Program-made: the position numbers and the translations under genes
Notes under the pieces: generated by a model
What the model saw: only the letters and a program-made list of their open reading frames with translations
Told to the model about the DNA's origin: nothing
Database searches by the model: none
Shown here: one piece after another, positions 5,186-11,032 of the stretch
Numbering within the stretch: the stretch's first letter is position 1
Layout: each line of letters opens with the position of its first letter
Assembly: GCA_017634255.1 (NCBI GenBank)
Contig: JAGBNT010000104.1
Location: 1 to 11,032 of the forward strand
Direction of reading: 5' to 3'
From: Lachnospiraceae bacterium
GTDB taxonomy: Bacteria > Bacillota_A > Clostridia > Lachnospirales > Lachnospiraceae
DNA length: 11,032 nucleotides

Positions 5186-6913
5186 ATGTTTAAAAATGTG
5201 AAGATCAGACTTAAGTTTCTCATCCTGATAATCCCGCCGATGCTAGGCTTTCTGGGAATGACGATCTATGCGGGGGCTACTGAGGCGGCGACCTTAAGCG
5301 AGGCCAAGGAGGTCTACTATGACGACCTCAAGCATATGATAGAGCTCCTTATAACCGTAGACAGGGATTTCTATCAGGCGCAGATAGCCTCAGATCACTC
5401 TCATATATTGAGGCTTAAGGGCGACCAGGAGAATATGCAGAGCGCTTTCGAGGATTTCAAGGAGAACAGGCAGCAGGTCTATGACGGCCTCTCTTCCGTA
5501 CAGGCGAAGTTTGCTGAGGACAACTATCTTAACAGTGAATTCAGGATAGATGGACAGACGGCTGCGGTCTCACAGATAGTCGAAGAGACCATAAAGGATA
5601 TCAAGAGCTGGGAGGGAGTGTATGACCCCATAAATAATTTCGGCTCCTATGACGGTCAGTTCCCGGCTTTCCTGGAGGCAAGGAACGGCATTAACGAGCT
5701 TGAGGAGGTAGTGGAGAGCTACTCCGAATATATGAATAACAAGCTGCAAAAAGAGGTCAGAATAAAGATCATAATCACCCTTATACTGGTGGCGGTGGTG
5801 CTTTTATTGATAGGAATCCTGGCAGTTAATATAATCAGCTATTTCGTAGGAAGCATCCGGCTTATCTCCGACAGCATAGAAAAGCTTTCCAATGGTGAGT
5901 TTGAAAAGGTGGATAAGTACCTTGACTACAACGACGGACTGGGTCGCGCACTGAAAAATACAAACACACTTATGGATAAGCTGGGGTCCATAGTAGGAAA
6001 TATAAGACATATGGCGGATCAGATCGGAGCATCCTCCAAGGAGCTCGCTGGTACTTCGAGCCAGATAGCCCAGACGGCGGACGGTGTTTCCACAGCGGTA
6101 GTGGAGATAGCTACGGGAGCTACCCAACAGGCGGATGAGATACAGCATGCGACGGAGAGTGTCGGCAATATCGGCGAGGCTCTGGGACATGTAAACAGCA
6201 GCACAGAGAACCTGAATAGTATAAACAGCAGGATGACAGAGAACTCCAGAAATTCCTCAGCACAGCTCGGAAAGCTGGAGAAGAGCTCGGAGGAGATGAG
6301 CGCGGCGATAGTCGATATTTCCGAGAGGATCTCTGCTACCAGCAAGGCGGTTGAAAATATCAACAGCAAGGTAGACATGATAAACAACATCGCTTCGCAG
6401 ACCAACCTGCTGGCGCTCAACGCTTCCATTGAGGCAGCCCGCGCAGGAGAGGCAGGCAAGGGCTTTGCGGTAGTTGCGGAGGAGATCGGAACGCTCGCTA
6501 ACGATTCTTCTGTTACCGCTGACGAGATCAGGGAACAGATGAACGTACTCTTAAAGGAGTCACAGAGTGCCGTGGAAAAATCGGCTCAGGTTTCCGAGAC
6601 AAACAATGCGCAGAAGGATATACTTCATTCTACAGTGGAGAGTATAGACAAGCTCATGCGAGACATAGAGGAATCCTCTATAGGAGCAAAGGAGATAGCG
6701 GAGAACGCAAGTACCTGCGATTCCGCAAAGAATGTGGTAGTGGATGCTATGGGCTCGCTTTCTGCGATATCCGAAGAAAATGCTGCTTCCTCACAGGAGA
6801 CGAGCGCTTCCATGCAGGAGCTCAATGCAACAGTTACGACTCTTGCAGAGTCCGCGAACGATCTAAGCGATATAGCGCATAACCTGAATGAGGAGCTGGC
6901 ATTCTTTAAGTAG
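5186..6913 (+). CDS. Methyl-accepting chemotaxis protein (membrane chemoreceptor)
   Basis: A 575-residue receptor. Membrane helix 1 is about residues 9-29. An extracytoplasmic, mostly helical ligand domain of four-helix-bundle style follows (about 30-190), with no PAS/Cache motif I can see. Membrane helix 2 is about 193-221 and is followed by a HAMP linker (about 222-275). The rest is a long coiled-coil signalling domain whose hairpin tip [33 protein letters not shown] (402-434) is the highly conserved CheA/CheW contact. Adaptation-type segments such as [17 protein letters not shown] (530-546) are present. Just after the tip the usual ...RKLA... reads GTLA. There is no C-terminal CheR/CheB tethering pentapeptide. 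The ATG at 5186 is seven bases after AAAAGGAG (5171-5178); a TTG one codon earlier is too close to the site. The ligand cannot be read from sequence. Confidence 0.93.
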   Translation: MFKNVKIRLKFLILIIPPMLGFLGMTIYAGATEAATLSEAKEVYYDDLKHMIELLITVDRDFYQAQIASDHSHILRLKGDQENMQSAFEDFKENRQQVYDGLSSVQAKFAEDNYLNSEFRIDGQTAAVSQIVEETIKDIKSWEGVYDPINNFGSYDGQFPAFLEARNGINELEEVVESYSEYMNNKLQKEVRIKIIITLILVAVVLLLIGILAVNIISYFVGSIRLISDSIEKLSNGEFEKVDKYLDYNDGLGRALKNTNTLMDKLGSIVGNIRHMADQIGASSKELAGTSSQIAQTADGVSTAVVEIATGATQQADEIQHATESVGNIGEALGHVNSSTENLNSINSRMTENSRNSSAQLGKLEKSSEEMSAAIVDISERISATSKAVENINSKVDMINNIASQTNLLALNASIEAARAGEAGKGFAVVAEEIGTLANDSSVTADEIREQMNVLLKESQSAVEKSAQVSETNNAQKDILHSTVESIDKLMRDIEESSIGAKEIAENASTCDSAKNVVVDAMGSLSAISEENAASSQETSASMQELNATVTTLAESANDLSDIAHNLNEELAFFK

Positions 6914-6947
6914 ACCAACCTTTAGTAAGGCAAAATGACATAAAGTG

Positions 6948-6977
6948 GGGCTGCAGCTTATAAAAATGCTGCAGCCC
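6948..6977 (+). terminator. Intrinsic terminator after the chemoreceptor gene
   Basis: GGGCTGCAGC (6948-6957) and GCTGCAGCCC (6968-6977) form a perfect 10-bp stem around a 10-base AT loop, followed by TTATCTTTT. It also lies just after the stop of the minus-strand TetR gene and may stop transcription from that side too, although the minus-strand tail is less T-rich. Confidence 0.8.
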
Positions 6978-6997
6978 TTATCTTTTAAGACAGCTCT

Positions 6998-7546
6998 TTA
7001 GTTCAGATAATTCTTTATCGTATCGGGGGCGGCCTCCATTATTATATCCGACATCTCTTCTATCGGAATAGAGCTTCCTGTGGCAGCCCAATGCGCACAG
7101 AGCTCCGTTATCCCGTATACATATATTCTTATATGAAACTTTTCTTTTTGAGACAGCTCTTTCAGAGGGAACTTTCTTTTAATATATCTTTCAATAACCT
7201 TGATCGCATTTTCAGAAGACATAACGCGGTAGGAATCGCCGCCATGGGTGTTGGAAAGGGCATTGAGCATAAAGGCTGAGTGCTCTGAATAAAATTCAAG
7301 GTTTTTTATGGAAAGCTCACGCAGGGTTATTTTCCCGTTCTCAAGCTGCTCCATCAGCTCATCGCCGAAAGATTTATGGATCCAAAGGATAAGTTCGTAC
7401 TTATCGGTAAAGTGGTTGTAAAAGGTTTGAGAGGAAAGTCCGCAGTGGCTCACAATCTCTCTTATGGTTATCTTGTTTACGTTCTTGGTTTTTGCTATAT
7501 CAAGCAGTGAATCAGCAAGCAGTTGACGTGTTGCAATTTTTTTCAT
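6998..7546 (-). CDS. TetR/AcrR-family transcriptional regulator
   Basis: This 182-residue protein begins with a typical TetR DNA-binding domain. Helix 1 is TRQLLADSLLDIAKTKN (6-22), and the helix-turn-helix runs ITIREIVSHCGLSSQTFYNHFTDKYELI (26-53), with the family's FYNHFxDKYEL signature. The remaining 130 residues are helical and match the general ligand/dimer domain of the family, with FYSEHSAFMLNAL and YGITELCAHWAATG as recognisable pieces. The inducer is unknown. The ATG at 7546 (minus strand) has GGGAG about 8 bases upstream. No transporter or enzyme gene is cotranscribed; the AraC gene lies upstream on the same strand, 147 bases away. Inverted repeats cover its own promoter (7579-7607), pointing to autorepression. 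Confidence 0.9.
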   Translation of the reverse strand: MKKIATRQLLADSLLDIAKTKNVNKITIREIVSHCGLSSQTFYNHFTDKYELILWIHKSFGDELMEQLENGKITLRELSIKNLEFYSEHSAFMLNALSNTHGGDSYRVMSSENAIKVIERYIKRKFPLKELSQKEKFHIRIYVYGITELCAHWAATGSSIPIEEMSDIIMEAAPDTIKNYLN

Positions 7547-7558
7547 ATCCTGTCTCCC

Positions 7559-7584
7559 AATAGAATATCTTGTCTAATAGAATA
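7559..7584. repeat. Direct repeats at the tetR start region
   Basis: AATAGAATA occurs at 7559-7567 and again at 7576-7584, 17 bases apart. The second copy holds the -10 box of tetR and is part of the dyad AATAG-AATA-CTATT (7576-7589). Such repeats beside a TetR gene are likely half-sites for the regulator. Confidence 0.4.
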
Positions 7585-7607
7585 CTATTTGATGAAAATT
7601 TAGTCAA
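7579..7607 (-). promoter_or_regulatory. Promoter of the tetR gene
   Basis: Read on the minus strand, TTGACT (7607-7602) is followed after exactly 17 bases by TATTCT (7584-7579). The start of transcription would be about 25 bases before the tetR ATG. Both boxes are embedded in inverted repeats. Confidence 0.65.
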
Positions 7608-7610
7608 ATA
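7586..7610. promoter_or_regulatory. Inverted repeat over the tetR promoter, candidate TetR operator
   Basis: TATTTGA (7586-7592) and TCAAATA (7604-7610) are perfect complements with 11 bases between them. The right arm contains the -35 box and the left arm lies in the spacer next to the -10. The position is that expected of an autoregulatory operator for a dimeric TetR protein. Confidence 0.5.
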
Positions 7611-7693
7611 TCATGCATAAATGTTCACAAAAAATCGTATTTATTGAGATAAAGTATCAATAAAATTTATAAAAATGCAAAAGTGTCAAGATG

Positions 7694-8560
7694 TTACGAA
7701 TCCCAAAGCTTTCTGAACCGGCTGGGAGATATCCCTTCTACATTTTTGAAGGTTCTGGAAAAGTAGTTAGGGTCCTCGAAGCCGCAGGCATTTGCGATTT
7801 CCTCCATCGTGTCCTCAGAGAAGCGAAGCAGATATTTTGCATGTGTTATCCTTTTCTCTGTCACGAAAACACCGATGGAAACACCAAATTGCTCCTTAAA
7901 AAGCCGGCTTAAATAGTATTTGTTGATGTAGAATTTTTCTGCCAGCTTATCGAGAGAGAATTTCTCGGTAAAGGTGTCCTCCAGATAGAGGCGTACATCG
8001 CTTAAGTTCCTTCCGGAGGAGAGATTCTTTTTGCCATGGGAGGGGTTCCAGGCATCCTCCAGGAGCTTTGCGAGCAGGATGTTGAGCTCTATATTAAGCT
8101 TCATATCCTTTAAATAGTCACTTTTGTCAGCTAGAGTATAAATATTATCCAGGCACTTTACATAGGCTTCGGTGTCCTTTGGGTAGAGTACCGGAGTTCC
8201 GCCGCGCTCTAGGTATTTAGAATATATATTGGGCATGGTTGAACCGTTAAAATGCACCCAGCTTAAGCGCCAGAAGCTCTTTGAGGTGGTATGGGAATAG
8301 GGTCTTCTGCAATCGATGAATACGACAGCTCCGGGATTTAATGTAAATTTGCGGCTGTCGTAGCTTAAAGTGCCGCTTCCGGAAACGACGATAAATACCA
8401 GGTAGGAGATTAGATCTTCACGTTTGCTTGTGTATTGCTTTTTTGCCTGCAGGCTTCCGGTTTCCTGCAGCCAGATAAGGCTGCTTTTGGCGAAGCTGCT
8501 GGGGGTGTGGATTATCCGCCTGGAGCGGACGGTATTTCCTTCAAAGATGTTTTTATCCAT
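7694..8560 (-). CDS. AraC-family transcriptional regulator with cupin sensor domain
   Basis: This 288-residue regulator has the usual two parts. The N-terminal AraC-type cupin (about residues 50-105) contains YLVFIVVSGSGTLSYDSRKF and LNPGAVVFIDCRRPYSH, with the Gly/Pro turns and His of a sugar-binding jelly roll. The C-terminal double helix-turn-helix has helix pair one at FSLDKLAEKFYINKYYLSRLFKEQFG (201-226) and pair two at DTMEEIANACGFEDPNYFSRTFKNVEGISPSRFR (250-283), the textbook AraC signature. Proteins of this type usually activate carbohydrate genes. The ATG at 8560 (minus strand) is preceded by AAAGGAAGG. The gene is divergent from gmd across 279 bases, so control of the fucose genes or of itself is plausible but unproven. 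The effector is unknown. Confidence 0.9.
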   Translation of the reverse strand: MDKNIFEGNTVRSRRIIHTPSSFAKSSLIWLQETGSLQAKKQYTSKREDLISYLVFIVVSGSGTLSYDSRKFTLNPGAVVFIDCRRPYSHTTSKSFWRLSWVHFNGSTMPNIYSKYLERGGTPVLYPKDTEAYVKCLDNIYTLADKSDYLKDMKLNIELNILLAKLLEDAWNPSHGKKNLSSGRNLSDVRLYLEDTFTEKFSLDKLAEKFYINKYYLSRLFKEQFGVSIGVFVTEKRITHAKYLLRFSEDTMEEIANACGFEDPNYFSRTFKNVEGISPSRFRKLWDS

Positions 8561-8677
8561 AGACCTTCCTTTCGTGCATCCGGGCTATTCTTTAAGTGCT
8601 TCCGGAGTGTAATGGGCTTTAGTTACATGCATATCCAGTGAAATATTTTTCCTTACTTCCTAGTATAAAGTCAATGT

Positions 8678-8706
8678 CAATATTGTGCTAATTTATCACA
8701 ATATTG
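8678..8706. promoter_or_regulatory. Perfect 10-bp inverted repeat, candidate regulator site between araC and gmd
   Basis: CAATATTGTG (8678-8687) and CACAATATTG (8697-8706) are perfect complements across a 9-base AT gap. Each arm contains the 8-base palindrome CAATATTG, and the two palindromes are centred 21 bases apart, two helical turns. An extra GTCAAT (8670-8675) precedes the left arm. The right arm runs into the possible gmd -35 box and the left arm lies upstream of the possible araC -10. A dimeric or tetrameric regulator is expected to bind here. Confidence 0.5.
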
Positions 8707-8732
8707 TCTATTTTAATATATAAGAGCATAAA
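8704..8732 (+). promoter_or_regulatory. Possible promoter of gmd
   Basis: TTGTCT (8704-8709) and CATAAA (8727-8732) are 17 bases apart, each with four of six consensus bases. The -35 overlaps the last bases of the inverted repeat at 8678-8706, which would allow repression or activation. Other AT-rich -10 candidates exist nearby. Confidence 0.35.
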
Positions 8733-8839
8733 ATAAAATATGCGTATATCAGCGGCACTGATCTGTAAATGAAAATTTGTCGGTAACCGTTCGGAGCCTA
8801 AGGGTGTTCTGAAAAGGTACATTTCTAGGAGGAAGTCAT

Positions 8840-9931
8840 ATGAGTAAAAAAGCGCTTATAACCGGAATTACGGGGCAGGATGGTTCCTATCTTTCGGAAT
8901 TTCTTTTGGATAAGGGATATGAGGTACACGGGATCATCAGGCGGTCGAGCGTGGACAGAAGAGAGAGGATATCCCACCTGGAGGGAAATAAAAATTTCCA
9001 TCTGCACTACGGAGACCTTACGGATTCAATGAGCATTATAGCCATTGTGGGAAAGGTAAGACCGGATGAGATTTATAATCTGGCGGCACAATCACATGTA
9101 CAGGTTTCGTTTGACGTACCGGAATATACGGCTAACGTGGATGCCGTGGGAGCGGTAAGGATCCTGGAAGCGGTGCGCCACTGCGGACTGACAGAGACCT
9201 GCAGGATATATCAGGCTTCCACCTCGGAGCTTTACGGAAAGGTCGAGGCGGTTCCCCAGGATGAGAATACCCCGTTCCACCCATACAGCCCCTATGCCGT
9301 AGCAAAGCTCTACGGCTATTGGATAGTAAGGGAATACAGGGAGGCATACGGGATGTTTGCCTGTACCGGAATACTTTTTAACCATGAATCCGAAAGAAGG
9401 GGAGAGACCTTCGTTACGAGAAAGATTACTCTCGCGGCTGCCCGCATAAAGCTGGGCAAACAGGAGAAGCTGCTGCTTGGAAACCTTTCCAGCAAGAGGG
9501 ACTGGGGCTATGCCAGGGACTATGTGGAGTGCATGTATTTAATGCTTCAGCATGAAAGCCCGGAGGATTTTGTCATTGCTACCGGAGTTCAGCATACTGT
9601 CAGGGAATTTTGCGAGCTTGCCTTTAAGGAGGTTGGGATCGAGCTTGAATTTAAGGGCGAGGGCATAGATGAGAAGGGAATAGACAGGAATACGGGAAAG
9701 GTTCTTATAGAGGTCTCGGAGGACTTTTACAGACCTACTGATGTCGTCAATCTTTTGGGAAATCCTGCAAAGGCAAGGCAGAAGCTGGGCTGGAGACCGG
9801 ATTCCACCTCCTTTGAGGAGCTGGTGGCAAGGATGGCAAGGCACGATCTAAGGCAGGTTGAGGCGGAAAGGGCAGGCGAATATGTGAAGCTCAACCTGGA
9901 GGAATACCTTGAGAAGGGAGTTATAAAATAA
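8840..9931 (+). CDS. gmd: GDP-mannose 4,6-dehydratase
   Basis: Gmd converts GDP-D-mannose to GDP-4-keto-6-deoxy-D-mannose with bound NADP(H), the first committed step to GDP-L-fucose and related deoxysugars. The 363-residue protein is an extended short-chain dehydrogenase/reductase. It shows the Rossmann motif [16 protein letters not shown] (5-20), YGDLTD (57-62), NLAAQSHV (80-87), the active-site STSELYG (127-133) and the YxxxK pair Tyr152/Lys156 in [12 protein letters not shown]. It also has the diagnostic [17 protein letters not shown] (181-197) and [11 protein letters not shown] (220-230). The length is normal and no key residue is missing. The ATG at 8840 follows AGGAGG (8828-8833). Its TAA at 9929-9931 directly abuts the next start codon. 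Confidence 0.97.
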   Translation: MSKKALITGITGQDGSYLSEFLLDKGYEVHGIIRRSSVDRRERISHLEGNKNFHLHYGDLTDSMSIIAIVGKVRPDEIYNLAAQSHVQVSFDVPEYTANVDAVGAVRILEAVRHCGLTETCRIYQASTSELYGKVEAVPQDENTPFHPYSPYAVAKLYGYWIVREYREAYGMFACTGILFNHESERRGETFVTRKITLAAARIKLGKQEKLLLGNLSSKRDWGYARDYVECMYLMLQHESPEDFVIATGVQHTVREFCELAFKEVGIELEFKGEGIDEKGIDRNTGKVLIEVSEDFYRPTDVVNLLGNPAKARQKLGWRPDSTSFEELVARMARHDLRQVEAERAGEYVKLNLEEYLEKGVIK

Positions 9932-10861
9932 ATGGAGAAGAGTTCTAAAATATATGTGGCTGGGCACAGGGGTATGGTCGGCTCGGCTATAGTAAGGGAA
10001 TTGAAAAAAAGGGGTTTTGAAAATATAGTCACACGCTCCCACAGCGAGCTGGATCTGCTGCGGCAAAAGGAGGTAGAGGAGTTCTTTGCGGCGGAAAAAC
10101 CGGAGTACGTATTCCTGGCGGCGGCTAGGGTCGGCGGGATAGGGGCAAATTCTAGCTTTCCCGCGGATTTTATGTATGAGAACATGATGATAGCGATGAA
10201 CGTCATCCATGCCTCCTTTGAGCATCAGGTAAAGAAGCTGGAATTTTTGGGTTCATCATGCATTTATCCTAGGATGAGCCCGCAGCCCATAAGAGAGGAG
10301 GCGCTTTTGACCTCTGCTTTGGAGCAGACCAACGAGGCATATGCGCTGGCAAAGATTTCCGGTCTTAAATACTGTGCCTATCTAAAGAGACAGTACAAGG
10401 CGGACTATATTTCCGTGATGCCGACCAATCTTTACGGACCCGGGGACAACTATACCCCGGAGAGGAGCCATGTTCTGCCGGCGCTGATAAGGCGTTTTCA
10501 CGAGGCTAAGATAAATGGGGACGCTAAGGTGGTCTGCTGGGGAGACGGCTCGCCCTTGCGGGAGTTTTTATATGTGGACGACCTCGCGGAGCTATGCGTG
10601 TTTTTGATGGAGAATTATGACGGAGAGGAGACCGTCAACGCAGGCACAGGCAAGGAACTTACCATAAGGGAACTGGCGGAAAAGGTGGCTGCAACGGTTG
10701 GCTACAGCGGCAGCATCGAGTGGGACACCTCAAAACCTAACGGCACCCCGAGAAAGCTGCTCGATGTCTCCAAGGCTGCCGCGCTGGGCTGGCGCTACAA
10801 AACCGAGCTCGACGACGGCATCCGCCTGGCATATGAGGATTTCCTTAAAAATATAGGGTGA
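9932..10861 (+). CDS. fcl: GDP-L-fucose synthase (epimerase/reductase)
   Basis: This enzyme epimerises C3 and C5 of GDP-4-keto-6-deoxymannose and reduces C4 with NADPH to give GDP-L-fucose. The 309-residue protein has the nucleotide motif GHRGMVG (11-17), [13 protein letters not shown] (61-73), the active-site SSCIYP (108-113), and Tyr137/Lys141 in [11 protein letters not shown]. Cys110 and His180 (in [10 protein letters not shown]) line up with the acid/base pair known from the E. coli enzyme. [16 protein letters not shown] (204-219) is also diagnostic. The start codon touches the gmd stop with no gap; AAGGGAG (9914-9920) serves as ribosome site about 11 bases upstream, so the two genes are cotranscribed and probably translationally coupled. 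A folded repeat element begins 28 bases after the stop. Confidence 0.96.
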   Translation: MEKSSKIYVAGHRGMVGSAIVRELKKRGFENIVTRSHSELDLLRQKEVEEFFAAEKPEYVFLAAARVGGIGANSSFPADFMYENMMIAMNVIHASFEHQVKKLEFLGSSCIYPRMSPQPIREEALLTSALEQTNEAYALAKISGLKYCAYLKRQYKADYISVMPTNLYGPGDNYTPERSHVLPALIRRFHEAKINGDAKVVCWGDGSPLREFLYVDDLAELCVFLMENYDGEETVNAGTGKELTIRELAEKVAATVGYSGSIEWDTSKPNGTPRKLLDVSKAAALGWRYKTELDDGIRLAYEDFLKNIG

Positions 10862-10901
10862 GGTTAGAGATTTTTAGTGAATAATTTTTTTACTGTTCAC
10901 A

Positions 10902-10933
10902 GGCGAACTGCGCATTTACTGCGCAGTTACGCC
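10902..10933. repeat. Internal hairpin 1 of the terminal element
   Basis: GGCG plus AACTGCGCA pairs with TGCGCAGTT, a one-base bulge (A10929), then CGCC: thirteen pairs around a 5-base loop. It could also act as the transcription terminator of the gmd-fcl operon, though a T run follows neither strand; a run of seven T lies just before it (10885-10891). GCGAAC (10903-10908) could alternatively pair with GTTCGC (11003-11008), extending the terminal stem. Confidence 0.5.
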
Positions 10934-10954
10934 CCAATGTGTTGTGGTTTAAAT

Positions 10955-10997
10955 GGGTTTTGCCCCATCGCCGAAGGCGATTTAATTGGCAAAACCC
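10955..10997. repeat. Internal nested hairpin 2 of the terminal element
   Basis: A perfect 10-bp outer stem (10955-10964 with 10988-10997) encloses a second perfect 6-bp stem with a GAA triloop (10967-10981). Nested perfect stems of this kind are uncommon by chance and suggest selection on the folded RNA or single-stranded DNA. Confidence 0.5.
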
Positions 10998-11032
10998 GTT
11001 ACGTTCGCAGCCTGAAAGGCTGTGAACAGTAA

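Larger units (their letters stand above)
8561..8839. other. Intergenic region between araC and gmd
   Basis: This 279-base AT-rich stretch contains no open gene that I can support. It holds the 29-bp inverted repeat at 8678-8706, a possible minus-strand -10 (AGTATA on the plus strand, 8662-8667), a possible gmd promoter (8704-8732), and a small dyad ATCAG/CTGAT (8748-8762). The gmd leader would be about 100 bases long, with no riboswitch fold recognised. Confidence 0.5.
10890..11032. mobile_element. MITE-like structured element with 13-bp terminal inverted repeats
   Basis: TTACTGTTCACAG (10890-10902) is the exact reverse complement of CTGTGAACAGTAA (11020-11032). Between the ends lie three internal hairpins. 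One is a 9-bp stem AACTGCGCA/TGCGCAGTT with loop TTTAC (10906-10928), extended by GGCG/CGCC across a one-base bulge (10902-10933). The second has a 10-bp stem GGGTTTTGCC/GGCAAAACCC (10955-10997), enclosing a nested ATCGCC-GAA-GGCGAT (10967-10981). The third is CAGCC-TGAAA-GGCTG (11008-11022). There is no coding potential. The design fits a non-autonomous transposable element or a repeated structured RNA; the window ends at the last repeat base, so target duplication cannot be checked. Confidence 0.6.

Noticed and set aside
6019..6459. Minus-strand 146-codon frame opposite the chemoreceptor signalling domain
   Set aside because: It is a shadow of the repetitive Ala/Ser/Glu coding of the coiled coil; no ribosome site or motif was seen.
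9727..10225. Minus-strand frames opposite the gmd-fcl junction
   Set aside because: They overlap two strongly identified enzymes, and their products show no domain.

Overview
The window reads as a Clostridia-type (Firmicutes) chromosome, most likely of the family Lachnospiraceae. The reasons are strong AAAGGAGG-type ribosome binding sites before almost every gene, moderate GC with AT-rich promoters, frequent AGG/AGA and ATA codons, and a feoA-feoA-feoB operon that ends in the Cys-rich membrane protein typical of anaerobic Firmicutes. The family placement is inference from style and gene content. No rRNA, tRNA, CRISPR array or insertion-sequence transposase gene was found.

Layout. 1-141 is the 3' end of an unrecognised gene, followed by a GC-rich hairpin. 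209-3807 is a ferrous-iron uptake locus: a good sigma-A promoter, four related 16-bp palindromes (two at the promoter, two between the feoA genes), feoA1, feoA2, feoB, a FeoB-associated Cys-rich membrane protein and a small HMA-domain protein whose start overlaps the stop of the gene before it. Convergent to this, on the minus strand, is a MalY/PatB-type PLP enzyme (3882-5054). Divergent from that enzyme is a methyl-accepting chemotaxis protein (5186-6913) closed by a strong hairpin. Next come two minus-strand regulators: a TetR-type repressor (6998-7546) whose promoter is covered by inverted repeats, and an AraC-type regulator (7694-8560). The AraC gene is divergent from gmd (8840-9931) and the directly abutting GDP-L-fucose synthase gene (9932-10861). 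A 29-bp inverted repeat lies in the 279-bp intergenic region between araC and gmd. The last 143 bases are a highly folded element bounded by perfect 13-bp terminal inverted repeats; it looks like a non-autonomous mobile element or structured RNA repeat.

How the genes work together. The Feo block is one functional unit: FeoB is the GTPase/permease for Fe(II), the FeoA proteins are SH3-like partners, and the two small Cys-containing proteins are probable metal-handling accessories. The palindromes suggest metal-responsive repression. Gmd and the fucose synthase carry out consecutive steps from GDP-mannose to GDP-L-fucose, so the right-hand end probably borders a polysaccharide or glycosylation locus. 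The AraC regulator is positioned to control that pair, itself, or both. The chemoreceptor and the PLP enzyme look like independent single genes.

The least explained items are the terminal folded element, the palindrome array around the two feoA genes, and the large inverted repeat between araC and gmd.
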